From: Verrucomicrobiia bacterium
Lineage (GTDB): Bacteria; Verrucomicrobiota; Verrucomicrobiae; Limisphaerales; JAKPVM01
Reading direction: 5' to 3'
Assembly (NCBI GenBank): GCA_026417275.1
Contig: JAOADO010000043.1
Location: 1-10,834 of the forward strand
DNA length: 10,834 nucleotides
Shown here: in pieces, positions 1 through 7,023 of the stretch
Numbering within the stretch: the first letter of the stretch is position 1
How the letters are laid out: every line of letters begins with the position of its first letter
Notes under the pieces: generated by a model
What the model saw: the letters and a program-made list of their open reading frames with translations, nothing else
The model's database searches: none
What the model was told of the DNA's origin: nothing
Position numbers and translations under genes: made by a program

Positions 1-1
1 C

Positions 2-799
2 TACCACTCCGTGTTCAAGGGGCGCGGTATAGATTTCGACGAAGTTCGTCCCTATGTTGCAGGAGACGATGTGCGAAGAATTGATTGGAACGTTACGGCG
101 CGAACTGGTATTCCGCACATAAAAAAATATGTCGAAGAACGGGAAATGACCGTGATTTTTCTTGTGGACGCAAGCGCTTCTGGAGACATTGGTTCGCTCT
201 ACTGGAGCAAACGCGAGATTGCCGCAGAACTCGCCGCCATACTCGGTTTCAGCGCAATTGCGAACAATGACAGAGTCGGTTTGTTATTATTTACCGACGG
301 AATCGAACGATATATTCCGCCAGCAAAAGGCAGAGTCCATGTTCTGGGCATTATCAGCGTTATATTAACCCATATATGTAAAAGCAGACGCACAAACATT
401 TCAAGGGCTCTTATGAGTCTGAATCACGCACTCTCAAGACGCGCGGTTATTTTTATATTATCCGATTTTCTGGACTCAGATTATGAACGGGCTTTGAAAG
501 TTGTCGCACGAAAACACGATGTAGTTGCTGTGCCTATTATTGACCCGATTGAGTTAAAAATACCTTCGCTTGGATGGCTGAGTTTTGAAGATGCAGAAAC
601 CGGCGAAGTCATAGAAATTAACACCAGAGATTCCCGAGCACAGAAATTATTCGATATGGCAGCAAACTCGAGAATTCAACAATTTCGCGATATTTTCAAA
701 AAAAGTGGCGTTGATTCAATCGAAGTCCGCGTTGACCAGCCATACATTAACTCATTGAACAAGTTTTTTGAGACACGATATCATAGATTAAACCCTTAA
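2..799 (+). CDS. DUF58 family protein (N-terminus outside window)
   Basis: The reading frame is open from the left edge, so the gene starts upstream. A GTG at 11 is only an internal valine. Numbered from the first full codon (Tyr at base 2), residues 6-31 hold the hallmark DUF58 block: GRGIDFDEVR, then GDD and RIDWN. A VWA-like core follows at about residue 51, with the metal-site motif DASAS (D56, S58, S60). Family knowledge: DUF58 proteins are encoded next to MoxR AAA+ ATPases and VWA proteins in Bat/aerotolerance-type operons and are thought to be cytoplasmic partners of them. No membrane helix is seen in the visible part. Full-length family members have roughly 290-310 residues, so perhaps 30-40 residues are missing. 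The next gene starts 14 nt after the stop, which supports one operon. The molecular function is not established. Confidence 0.93.
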   Translation, partial: YHSVFKGRGIDFDEVRPYVAGDDVRRIDWNVTARTGIPHIKKYVEEREMTVIFLVDASASGDIGSLYWSKREIAAELAAILGFSAIANNDRVGLLLFTDGIERYIPPAKGRVHVLGIISVILTHICKSRRTNISRALMSLNHALSRRAVIFILSDFLDSDYERALKVVARKHDVVAVPIIDPIELKIPSLGWLSFEDAETGEVIEINTRDSRAQKLFDMAANSRIQQFRDIFKKSGVDSIEVRVDQPYINSLNKFFETRYHRLNP

Positions 800-813
800 A
801 CTGTATGGAATAA

Positions 814-1422
814 ATGAATGGTAATTATACAGACATAATTGATGATCTTGGCTTTTTGAGCAAACCAAGACCATTATTGTGGCTGAGTGCGGCAATTCTT
901 ATTCTTTTAATTATTTACCTGGTTTACAAACTGCGTAAAAGACACAGGAAAACTTCTTCTTTAGATAAATCGCAAAAGTCTGCTCAAGAAGAAGCGTATG
1001 TAGACGCTCTTGCCGAACTTGAAAAATTGCGTTCAAGAATGTCACGAGAAAATTCGCGCGTCTACGCAATTGAGGCTTCAGCGATTGTCAGAAAATACAT
1101 AGAACAACGGTTTATGATTTGTGCGCCAATGCGTTCAACGGAAGAGTTTTTTATCGAAGCACAGAAAAGCGATAAACTGGATGAATCCGATAGAAAAGTT
1201 TTGAATGAATTTCTTTCCGCCTGCGACTTTTTAAAATTCGCAAAAGCATGGGCAGAGATGGATGAACTGGGGAAAATTCACAGCCTTGCCGTAGAATTTG
1301 TCAAAAAGACGCATAACCATACCCCGCAACAGGCAAACACAGAAAATCCGACTGAAAATGTTAAAACAAATCAAGTCAAACCAGTTGCTTCAATCAACAC
1401 AGCAAAAAGTGCATCAACATGA
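814..1422 (+). CDS. One-helix membrane protein with DUF4381/BatD-tail-like domain
   Basis: This is a 202-residue protein. Residues 20-39 form one hydrophobic helix (LLWLSAAILILLIIYLVYKL) followed by a basic stretch (RKRHRK), so the C-terminal part should be cytoplasmic. Residues 62-166 form a helical domain with IEASAIVRKYIEQRF, a TEEF motif and CDFLKFAKA, a pattern I associate with DUF4381 proteins and the C-terminal tail of BatD. The last 35 residues are Asn/Thr/Lys-rich and probably disordered. The gene sits between the DUF58 gene and the first VWA gene, where such proteins are common in Bat-type clusters, and its stop overlaps the next start as ATGA. A GGAA only 5 nt before the ATG is a poor ribosome site. 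It may do part of the job of BatD, whose large periplasmic region is not encoded here. The domain assignment is from memory of motifs, not from a search. Confidence 0.8.
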   Translation: MNGNYTDIIDDLGFLSKPRPLLWLSAAILILLIIYLVYKLRKRHRKTSSLDKSQKSAQEEAYVDALAELEKLRSRMSRENSRVYAIEASAIVRKYIEQRFMICAPMRSTEEFFIEAQKSDKLDESDRKVLNEFLSACDFLKFAKAWAEMDELGKIHSLAVEFVKKTHNHTPQQANTENPTENVKTNQVKPVASINTAKSAST

Positions 1423-2390
1423 ACGAGTTCTTAGTGCAAATTAAAACTTTCAGGTTTGAGTGCTGGTATTTGCTGGGACTGTTGGTTTTATTACCGTTGT
1501 GGGCATACCTGAAAGGTAAGTTTGGCAGGGCGCCTGCGATTCAATTTTCCTCTTCTGAACTTATAAAGCCTTCCGGGAAAAATCCGAAAACAACGGCTGG
1601 CAAAATTTTGTTCTACATTCGATTAATCTCCCTTGGTTTATTAATCTTAGCCATAGCAAAACCACAGGTAGAGAAAGGACTTTCCGATTACGAGGCAAAA
1701 GGCATAAACATAATGCTCGCTCTTGATTTCTCTGGAACAATGAAAAAACGTGACTTTATGATGGGAAACAAGCGAGTGACGCGGGCGGAGGCGTTAATTG
1801 AAGTAATAAGCGAATTTATGCGTGCTCGGGAAAACGATAAAATCGGCATTGTTCGCTACGACGCAGACGCATATCTTGTAAGCCCGCTGACCCTTGACCA
1901 CGATTGGTTAATTCAAAGACTACGAACAGAAAAGAATGGGCGTGGAACAGCCCCCGGCTCTGCGATGTTAATCGCCGCAGAACACCTTATTCCCGCAACC
2001 AATCAAACAAAAGTTATAATCATTGTTACAGATGCCGAGCAAGTTAACAATGGTCCATCGCCAGAAGAAGTCGCCCGCGCAATTGCTCCGATTGGAATTC
2101 GAGTCCACGTAATTCAGGTTGTTGATTTCAAAGATATGGCTTCGCTTGACCTTTCCTGGAATGAAATGGCTCAGGTTCCAAAACTTACAGGCGGGCAATT
2201 CTTCCAGGTCGCGGATTTTCAGGGATTGCGCAATGTTTATCATCAAATTGACCTGCTCGAAAAAGCCACTTTCACCGAAGGCAAACAACGGTCATATAAA
2301 GAACTTATGGGCTGGTTTGCATTTCCAGGATTGTTTTTCTTAATTATTGAAATTTTGCTCGCGCAAACGGTTTTAAGACGGTTGCCATGA
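1419..2390 (+). CDS. batA: VWA-domain membrane protein, BatA-like
   Basis: This 323-residue protein has the BatA layout. Two N-terminal helices lie at about 17-31 and 62-80, the second ending in the typical AIAKPQ. A VWA domain spans about 95-280, and a C-terminal helix lies at 298-319. The metal-ion-dependent adhesion site reads DFSGT (D103, S105, T107), with T177 in GTAPG and D205 in VTDAEQ. The usual third Ser is Thr, and TDG is TDA. Family knowledge: BatA and BatB are inner-membrane VWA proteins linked to stress or aerotolerance in Bacteroides and Leptospira-type operons, with no enzymatic reaction assigned. Translation is probably coupled: its ATG overlaps the preceding stop and its own stop overlaps the next start, both as ATGA. 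The symbol follows operon position and architecture. The two VWA paralogues could be named in either order. Confidence 0.88.
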   Translation: MNEFLVQIKTFRFECWYLLGLLVLLPLWAYLKGKFGRAPAIQFSSSELIKPSGKNPKTTAGKILFYIRLISLGLLILAIAKPQVEKGLSDYEAKGINIMLALDFSGTMKKRDFMMGNKRVTRAEALIEVISEFMRARENDKIGIVRYDADAYLVSPLTLDHDWLIQRLRTEKNGRGTAPGSAMLIAAEHLIPATNQTKVIIIVTDAEQVNNGPSPEEVARAIAPIGIRVHVIQVVDFKDMASLDLSWNEMAQVPKLTGGQFFQVADFQGLRNVYHQIDLLEKATFTEGKQRSYKELMGWFAFPGLFFLIIEILLAQTVLRRLP

Positions 2391-3454
2391 AATTTTATAA
2401 TTCATACATTTTACTGCTTGCGCCTATATTGATTATAGGAATGGCGCTCCTCTATTATTTTGCGAACAAAACCCGCAATAAACTCCTCACCCAGATTGTC
2501 TCACCAAGACTTATCAATAACCTTTTAAACTCGGTTAACTACAGAACAAGAAAATTAAAAATCCTTCTTATGTCGACGGGTTTAATTTTTCTTGTTATTG
2601 CGCTGGCACGTCCACTTGGCAACGAAAAGGAGGTTTTAATAGAAAAACCGGGCATTGACGCGATAATAGCACTTGACCTTTCAAAATCAATGGAGGCAGA
2701 AGACGCCGTGATTGAAAGAGGAATAATCACAAACCGACTGAGCGCCGCAAAATATGCCATCAAACGGATTTTGCAGACGCCATCCAATCATAGATATGGA
2801 CTTGTTGCTTTTTCCGGCGAATCTTTCATGATAGCGCCAGTAACGCTTGACCATGGTTCAATAATCCGTTCCGCAGAAGCCCTAAAAACATCTTCAATCT
2901 CTAAGCCGGGGACAGACATTGCCGCGGCAATTAAAAAGGCATCTGAAGTTTTTGACCCAAAGAAAAAATCCGCAAAGGCGATAGTTTTAATTACAGACGG
3001 AGAACAACTTCAAGGCGACGCTGTGATTGCCGCGCGCGAGGCTGCGGGCGTAAACAATATAAAAATCTTTACCGTTGGGGTTGGTACCACTGTTGGTTCA
3101 AAAATACCAGAACGTTCAAAAGGACGTTTCCAGTATGCAAAAAATGAACTTGGAACAGAAATTGTTTCAAAATTAAATGAAAATGTGATGAAACAAATCG
3201 CCTCGGCTGGCGGTGGATATTACATGCGGCTCGGCAATGAAGGTGAAGGGTTATTAGATATAGTCGAACGTGGTTTCAAAACAATTCCGGCGGATATTCA
3301 GACAAGAAAATCAAAAGACAGGATTGAATTATTTCAGATTCCGCTTATGATAGCCCTGTGTATTTTCCTTATTGAACCATTGATAAATGAACGAAACAAA
3401 CAAACCACCCACAACGCGGAGCGCAAGAATGCTCAGAATATTAATACTCATTAA
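2387..3454 (+). CDS. batB: VWA-domain membrane protein, BatB-like
   Basis: This 355-residue paralogue of the preceding gene has helices at about 6-25, 58-76 (ending ALARP) and 313-333, with a VWA domain at about 90-300. The metal site is canonical: DLSKS (D97, S99, S101), T176 in PGTD, and D204 in ITDGEQ. This makes it the more standard of the two VWA proteins here. The C-terminus after the last helix is a hydrophilic tail of about 20 residues. It lies in the same DNA as the start region of the TPR gene, so the tail may exist partly because of that overlap. The start overlaps the previous stop as ATGA. Family knowledge places such proteins in the inner membrane with the VWA domain probably periplasmic, acting with BatA and a TPR partner. 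The exact role is unknown. Confidence 0.88.
   Translation: MKFYNSYILLLAPILIIGMALLYYFANKTRNKLLTQIVSPRLINNLLNSVNYRTRKLKILLMSTGLIFLVIALARPLGNEKEVLIEKPGIDAIIALDLSKSMEAEDAVIERGIITNRLSAAKYAIKRILQTPSNHRYGLVAFSGESFMIAPVTLDHGSIIRSAEALKTSSISKPGTDIAAAIKKASEVFDPKKKSAKAIVLITDGEQLQGDAVIAAREAAGVNNIKIFTVGVGTTVGSKIPERSKGRFQYAKNELGTEIVSKLNENVMKQIASAGGGYYMRLGNEGEGLLDIVERGFKTIPADIQTRKSKDRIELFQIPLMIALCIFLIEPLINERNKQTTHNAERKNAQNINTH
3418..3421 (+). promoter_or_regulatory. Shine-Dalgarno that decides the TPR gene start
   Basis: A GGAG lies 7 nt before the ATG at 3429, a standard spacing. The in-frame ATG at 3387 has no such site. Starting at 3429 also puts a clean hydrophobic signal sequence at the very N-terminus. 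It is one of only two clear ribosome sites in the window, the other being the Rieske gene's. Confidence 0.6.
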
Positions 3455-5003
3455 CATCATTTTATTCTCCTGTTACGGTCTCGTGGCACAAACATTGAAT
3501 GACGCGCGCAGGATGATGGATGAAAACCGTCCGCAGGATGCGGCTAAACTTCTGCGCGAACTGGTCAAAAACAATCCCGCAGACCCATGGTTGCTGTACA
3601 ACCTTGGCGTGGCGGAATACGGTTCAAAAAATTACGAGGAGGCAGACCGAATCTGGGAAGAACTCGCCGCTTCAACACTACCCAAAAAACTTCAGACACG
3701 CGTCTGGACGCAAATCGGCAATGTTTCGTTCCGAAAAGGAGAACCGCTTGAAAACTCCGCGCCGGAACAGGCTCTGCCGCATTACGAACAAAGCCGCGAG
3801 GCTTATAAAATTGCCCTTGCTCCAAATCCAAACGACAAACTTGCGCAATATAACCTGAAAGTAGTCGAACAAAGGCTTGCAAAAATCCATGCAACTCTTG
3901 CAAAAAAATTACTTCAACAAACAAAAAACACGTCTCTTAAAGAAACAATAGAAAAAACCGAAGCCGCTCTCGACCACCAGCGAACAGCGGTAAATCTTGT
4001 CCCGGAAAATAAAGAATACGCAAACGATGTTAAACAAACTGAAAATAACCTTTCAAACCTTCTCACAAAACGGGCTGAACAAGCCGAACAAAGAGCGGAT
4101 AACGCGGTAAAAAATCCGAATTCTCCCAGATGGGAACGCGAACAAGCCATTAAAAACCTTGAAAATGCCCTCACGGATTTTCGCGAAGCCGCAAATTTAA
4201 ACAAGGAAAACCAACAGGCAAAAACAGGCGAAGAACGAGTTCTTGAAAAATTATCCAATCTTTTAACAAAAAACGCCAACGAACTTAAGAAGGAAGCAGA
4301 CCGTGAAGCCTCATGGAATCCTGATGAAGCAATTTCCAAATACGAAAACGCAATCGACAACTATGACCAGGCACTTCAATTGAACCAGAATAATCAAACA
4401 GCTCAGACGGGACGTGAAGAAACCAGAGAAGCGCTCGAAAAACTGCTCATGAAACAGGGCGATAAACTCGCTCAAGAAGGAAGAAACAAGAAGGAAAATA
4501 ATCCTGCCGAAGCCGCTGAAAAAATGATGCAGGCGTTGAACAATTATGAACACGCGATAGAAGTGAACCCATCTAATACTGAAGCGCCACCTAAAATTGA
4601 AGCAATCGAAAAAGAACTACCCCCTCTCTTAATTGCCCTTGGCAAACGCGAGCAACAACGCGCCGCTCAGGAAGAACAAAAAACACCGGAAAAAGCCGTG
4701 GCTCACCTGGAAAAAGCCGCCACAAGTTTCGACCTTGCCCAACAGATCGAACAGAATAATCACGAAGCAGAACAACTGGCAGAACAAACAAGAAAAGACC
4801 TCTTGAGATTGCGCGAAAAACTTGCTCAGATGGCTCAACAGAAAAACCAGCAACAGCAAAAAAACAATCAATACACGCATGACTTCCAGACCATGCTCGG
4901 CTGGGTAAAAAACGACGATAAACAACGCGAATACGAAGAATCTCGCCGTAGTCCCACTACAAAATACACCCCGCAAAATGATAAAATTTATAAAAACTGG
5001 TAA
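3429..5003 (+). CDS. batC: Exported TPR-repeat protein, BatC-like
   Basis: With the start at 3429 this is 524 residues; an in-frame ATG at 3387 would add 14. Residues 1-21 form a signal-like segment with hydrophobic core ILILINIILF. It may be cleaved after LVA-20, or be a lipoprotein signal around LFSC-15, although Phe at -2 is not ideal. A canonical TPR follows at about 47-80 (NPADPWLLYNLG to EEADRIWEELA), with a second at about 95-140. From residue 182 the protein is an array of TPR-like units starting at 182, 250, 311, 372 and 433, that is 68 and then three times exactly 61 residues. The last 60 residues are Gln-rich, then a tail ending in Trp. The start overlaps the BatB gene by 26 nt. 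Family knowledge: BatC-type TPR proteins work beside the VWA proteins, probably as periplasmic scaffolds. The binding partner is unknown. Confidence 0.85.
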   Translation: MLRILILINIILFSCYGLVAQTLNDARRMMDENRPQDAAKLLRELVKNNPADPWLLYNLGVAEYGSKNYEEADRIWEELAASTLPKKLQTRVWTQIGNVSFRKGEPLENSAPEQALPHYEQSREAYKIALAPNPNDKLAQYNLKVVEQRLAKIHATLAKKLLQQTKNTSLKETIEKTEAALDHQRTAVNLVPENKEYANDVKQTENNLSNLLTKRAEQAEQRADNAVKNPNSPRWEREQAIKNLENALTDFREAANLNKENQQAKTGEERVLEKLSNLLTKNANELKKEADREASWNPDEAISKYENAIDNYDQALQLNQNNQTAQTGREETREALEKLLMKQGDKLAQEGRNKKENNPAEAAEKMMQALNNYEHAIEVNPSNTEAPPKIEAIEKELPPLLIALGKREQQRAAQEEQKTPEKAVAHLEKAATSFDLAQQIEQNNHEAEQLAEQTRKDLLRLREKLAQMAQQKNQQQQKNNQYTHDFQTMLGWVKNDDKQREYEESRRSPTTKYTPQNDKIYKNW

Positions 5004-5131
5004 TTGAAACAAACATCTTCAAACCGTCCTTTCACATAAAGTCTTTACAGTATTTGCACAAGAATCCATTACGGAAAGTTTCGTTAAGGTCTCAAAGACA
5101 CAGATTTATGAGCAGACGCACACCAATTTAA
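5004..5131. other. Gap after the Bat cluster, no gene seen
   Basis: No plausible coding frame is present. I see no GC-rich hairpin followed by a T run, so there is no recognisable intrinsic terminator for the Bat operon. A small GTCT/AGAC stem near 5090 is too short to count. This is where a batD gene might have been expected, and it is not there. Confidence 0.5.
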
Positions 5132-5153
5132 ATTTCTCAAAAATTTGAGAAAT
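5132..5153. promoter_or_regulatory. Perfect dyad, probable operator over the -35 box
   Basis: The arms ATTTCTCAAA and TTTGAGAAAT are exact reverse complements separated by two A. The right arm contains the TTGAGA hexamer used here as the -35 box, so a dimeric protein bound to the dyad would cover RNA polymerase contacts. No T run follows, which argues against an intrinsic terminator. The identity of the regulator cannot be read from the sequence. Confidence 0.55.
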
Positions 5154-5174
5154 ATTTTAAAAATGTGCTATAAT
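5145..5174 (+). promoter_or_regulatory. Sigma70-type promoter of the respiratory operon
   Basis: The -35 is TTGAGA (5145-5150), an 18-nt spacer follows, and the -10 is a perfect TATAAT (5169-5174). It is preceded by TGC, giving an extended -10. Transcription should begin near 5181, about 165 nt upstream of the first CydA-like gene. This is the best promoter match I found in the window, and it faces the four-gene respiratory operon. Confidence 0.7.
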
Positions 5175-5180
5175 TAAAAA

Positions 5181-5347
5181 ATTTTGGTTGTCGTTTTTTT
5201 GACGACGAAAAAAAATCGCGGCTGTAATTTAGAGCCGTCTGTGACAGATACAGAATCATTTGTCGTATAGATGGAAGGAAGCAGTTGCGATTTTATTTTG
5301 ACGCATAGTTTAAAATATATGCATATAGTTATACATAACAGCACACT
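5181..5347 (+). other. Structured 5' leader of the respiratory operon
   Basis: The predicted leader contains a stem of seven pairs with one G-U (5188-5194 with 5202-5208, 7-nt loop). Its loop T run could instead pair with the A run at 5208-5215, giving two exclusive folds. A second stem pairs CGGCT (5219-5223) with AGCCG (5233-5237). A short dyad TCTGT-G-ACAGA lies at 5238-5248. It matches no riboswitch class that I know. The length and alternative pairing hint at regulation in the leader, but these may be chance structures in AT-rich DNA. Confidence 0.35.
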
Positions 5348-5351
5348 ATGA
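5271..5351 (+). CDS. Possible 26-codon leader ORF overlapping the next start
   Basis: An ATG at 5271 opens 26 codons (MEGSSCDFILTHSLKYMHIV to 20 residues, then six more). They end in a TGA that overlaps the ATG at 5348 as ATGA, the same arrangement used twice in the Bat genes upstream. The downstream gene has no Shine-Dalgarno sequence, so coupled re-initiation would explain how it is translated. Against this, the leader ORF also lacks a ribosome site and the peptide resembles nothing I know. Confidence 0.22.
   Translation: MEGSSCDFILTHSLKYMHIVIHNSTL
5316..5339. repeat. Two abutting palindromes before the start codon
   Basis: TATATGCATATA (5316-5327) is a perfect 12-base palindrome. It is followed directly by GTTAT-AC-ATAAC (5328-5339), ending 8 nt before the ATG at 5348. 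They lie where the ribosome site should be. They could be protein-binding sites or small RNA hairpins affecting initiation, but AT-rich palindromes of this size also arise by chance. Confidence 0.4.
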
Positions 5352-6454
5352 ATGCGTTTCCAGCAGTTGACCCAATACCATTGCCAGCGCCAGTAGAACT
5401 CTTTAAAATATTGCACAACGTTACTCTTGCCCTTCACTTTATCGCTGTCCAGATGGTTATCGGCGGACTCTTAATTTCGATTGTCATTGGTTTTCTTGCA
5501 CGTAATTCAAATGGCGATCGCACGCTTCAAAGGAAATCCGTAGCCGAAGCGCTCGCGACACGGTTGCCAGTGGCGATGACATATCTCATCAATTTCGGCG
5601 TTCCTCCACTTTTGTTTCTTCAGGTTCTTTATGGAAGACAATTTTACACAAGCAGTGTGTTGATTGGCATGTTCTGGATTGCTGTCATCTTTTTACTCAT
5701 GGGCGCATACTTTCACTTATACCGATACGCGGGAGACTTTGAGATTAAGAAAATATCGTGGTGGAAAGCGCTTGTTGCGTTTGTTCTTATAATTGCAATC
5801 GCGAAGATTTACTCGACTGTAATGACCTTGATGTTGCGTCCCGAGGTGTGGCAAAAGATGTATGCAACATCGACTGCTGGAGTAAAACTTCCACCACACG
5901 ATCCAACACTTCTGCCGCGCTGGTTGTTTATGATTACTGGCGGGCTTGTAGCTGGCGGACTCTGGATGATATGGCTCACAGGTTCAAAGAATGTTGAAGA
6001 AGCGGCGAAACCTTACTTTTCATCTCTTGGCGGAAAGGTTGCCGCTGTCGGTGTCATTTTGCATGTTCTGACGGGTATTTTGGCAATTAAAGCACAACCG
6101 CCAGCAGTTTACGCTTCTTTAAATTCAAACGCGTTGTTCAAAGCAGCTGGCTTTATCTGGGGAGCGGCGATGCTCGGCATCCTTGTTTTCAGCATCTGGC
6201 GAGGTGCTGGCGGAAAGCCGTCTCGTTTCATTGGACTTATTCTGATATTCGTAGGAACACTTGGCGCTGTTGTTTGCCGCGATGGCATTCGCGACATTAC
6301 GCTGGTCCAAAAAGGATTCAACGTAATGGAAAGAACAATTTACACAAACTGGTATGTCGTAGGAATTTTCTTAATCACATTTGTTGTGGGGTTAGTGGCT
6401 GTGGGGTGGTTAATCTCAGTAATGATGAGGGCAAAACAAATTAGCCAAAAATGA
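5348..6454 (+). CDS. CydA-like (cytochrome bd-type) membrane subunit
   Basis: This 368-residue protein has about nine membrane helices (roughly 25-50, 72-95, 102-126, 138-163, 188-212, 229-247, 265-285, 291-309 and 334-359), the number found in CydA. By-eye comparison with E. coli CydA and with the paralogue at 8188 places H30 (LHFIAVQMVIGG) on CydA His19, and R315-D316 on the segment holding haem ligand Glu445. M195 falls where haem b558 ligand His186 should be. The N-terminus also has H23. The quinol-binding Q loop and the GRQPW signature are absent, so it is probably not a quinol oxidase. It leads the operon with Rieske, cytochrome b and CydA-like/cytochrome c genes and is probably a haem-bearing or structural subunit of their complex. 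The start is fixed by a stop codon three codons upstream; no Shine-Dalgarno is visible. Confidence 0.72.
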   Translation: MNAFPAVDPIPLPAPVELFKILHNVTLALHFIAVQMVIGGLLISIVIGFLARNSNGDRTLQRKSVAEALATRLPVAMTYLINFGVPPLLFLQVLYGRQFYTSSVLIGMFWIAVIFLLMGAYFHLYRYAGDFEIKKISWWKALVAFVLIIAIAKIYSTVMTLMLRPEVWQKMYATSTAGVKLPPHDPTLLPRWLFMITGGLVAGGLWMIWLTGSKNVEEAAKPYFSSLGGKVAAVGVILHVLTGILAIKAQPPAVYASLNSNALFKAAGFIWGAAMLGILVFSIWRGAGGKPSRFIGLILIFVGTLGAVVCRDGIRDITLVQKGFNVMERTIYTNWYVVGIFLITFVVGLVAVGWLISVMMRAKQISQK

Positions 6455-6485
6455 GTTTTGTAAAAAGTCAACCACTGAACCTTAC

Positions 6486-6490
6486 AGGAG
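6486..6490 (+). promoter_or_regulatory. Shine-Dalgarno of the Rieske gene
   Basis: An AGGAG lies 10 nt before the ATG at 6501. It is the strongest ribosome site in the window, in an operon whose other starts have none that I can see. Confidence 0.6.
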
Positions 6491-6500
6491 AATTCAAAAC

Positions 6501-6995
6501 ATGGCGAACGAGACAAAAATAGATAAACTCGACACAGTTCAGGTTGCAAATCAAGAGGCTCTTCCAAGACGCGCCTTTGGGAAAATCGCCCTTGGCGCGG
6601 CTGGATTGTGTTATCTGGCAATGCTCGGTTATCCGCTTTATAGATATTTATCCAGCCCTGTCGAAAAAGCCAAAAAAGAGGCGGCGGTTAAAGAGATTTT
6701 ATTAAAGGACGCCCATAAATTGCCCGCTGGCAGTGGCATGGTTTTCAAATTTGGTTCAAGACCTGCCTGGTTAATTCATCACGCAGATGGCACATGGACA
6801 GCGCTGGACGCTGTGTGCACACACCTTGGTTGCACTGTTAAATACGAGGCAGAAAACAAGCGGATTTTCTGCGAATGTCACGGCGGTGTTTACGATCCGA
6901 TCACGGGTAAGAATATTGCTGGTCCACCACCCAAACCATTGCGTCAATACACGATTAAAGTAACCGAAGAGGGCGTTGTCGTATCACGAGCGTAA
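6501..6995 (+). CDS. Rieske [2Fe-2S] protein of a cytochrome b complex
   Basis: This 164-residue protein has a Tat-type anchor: R23-R24 in LPRRAFGKIALGAAG, then a hydrophobic helix at about 27-49 that is probably retained as the membrane anchor. The soluble domain carries both cluster boxes. Box 1 is CTHLGC (ligands C106, H108) and box 2 is CECHGG (ligands C124, H127), with C111 and C126 placed for the usual disulfide. The Pro loop GPPPKPL (141-147) is present. Box 2 has Gly where high-potential Rieske proteins have Ser (CPCHGS). Y131 sits where the conserved cluster-tuning Tyr is found. Loss of the Ser contact is known to lower the potential, which suits a menaquinol substrate. In function it takes one electron from quinol at the cytochrome b outer site and passes it to the complex's c haem, here most likely that of the 8188 gene product. 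The length is normal for a compact bacterial Rieske protein. Confidence 0.95.
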   Translation: MANETKIDKLDTVQVANQEALPRRAFGKIALGAAGLCYLAMLGYPLYRYLSSPVEKAKKEAAVKEILLKDAHKLPAGSGMVFKFGSRPAWLIHHADGTWTALDAVCTHLGCTVKYEAENKRIFCECHGGVYDPITGKNIAGPPPKPLRQYTIKVTEEGVVVSRA

Positions 6996-7023
6996 AGATT
7001 TAAACCAACAAGATTTTCATACA

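Noticed and set aside
3387..3428. Longer N-terminus of the TPR protein from the ATG at 3387
   Set aside because: It has no ribosome site, would put a hydrophilic Pro/Thr-rich stretch before the signal sequence, and deepens the overlap with BatB to 68 nt. The ATG at 3429 has GGAG at 7 nt.
3914..4360. Long minus-strand open frames inside the TPR gene
   Set aside because: They are antisense shadows of a Lys/Glu/Asn-rich coding sequence, with Ser/Phe-rich products, no ribosome sites and no family resemblance.
5132..5153. Dyad as an intrinsic terminator of the Bat operon
   Set aside because: The stem is AT-rich, its loop would be only two bases, no T run follows, and it overlaps a good promoter, so an operator is more likely.
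5188..5208. Hairpin as a terminator for a minus-strand gene
   Set aside because: On the minus strand it is followed within a few bases by a T run, but there is no credible minus-strand gene for it to terminate.
5298..5326. Second promoter TTGACG with a downstream -10
   Set aside because: The -35 is good, but the only -10 at 17 nt is GCATAT, and better-looking TATA hexamers are at wrong spacings.
6976..7023. TTG start for cytochrome b inside the Rieske gene
   Set aside because: It uses a rarer start codon and adds 16 residues with no family resemblance; the ATG at 7024 gives the expected short amphipathic N-terminus.
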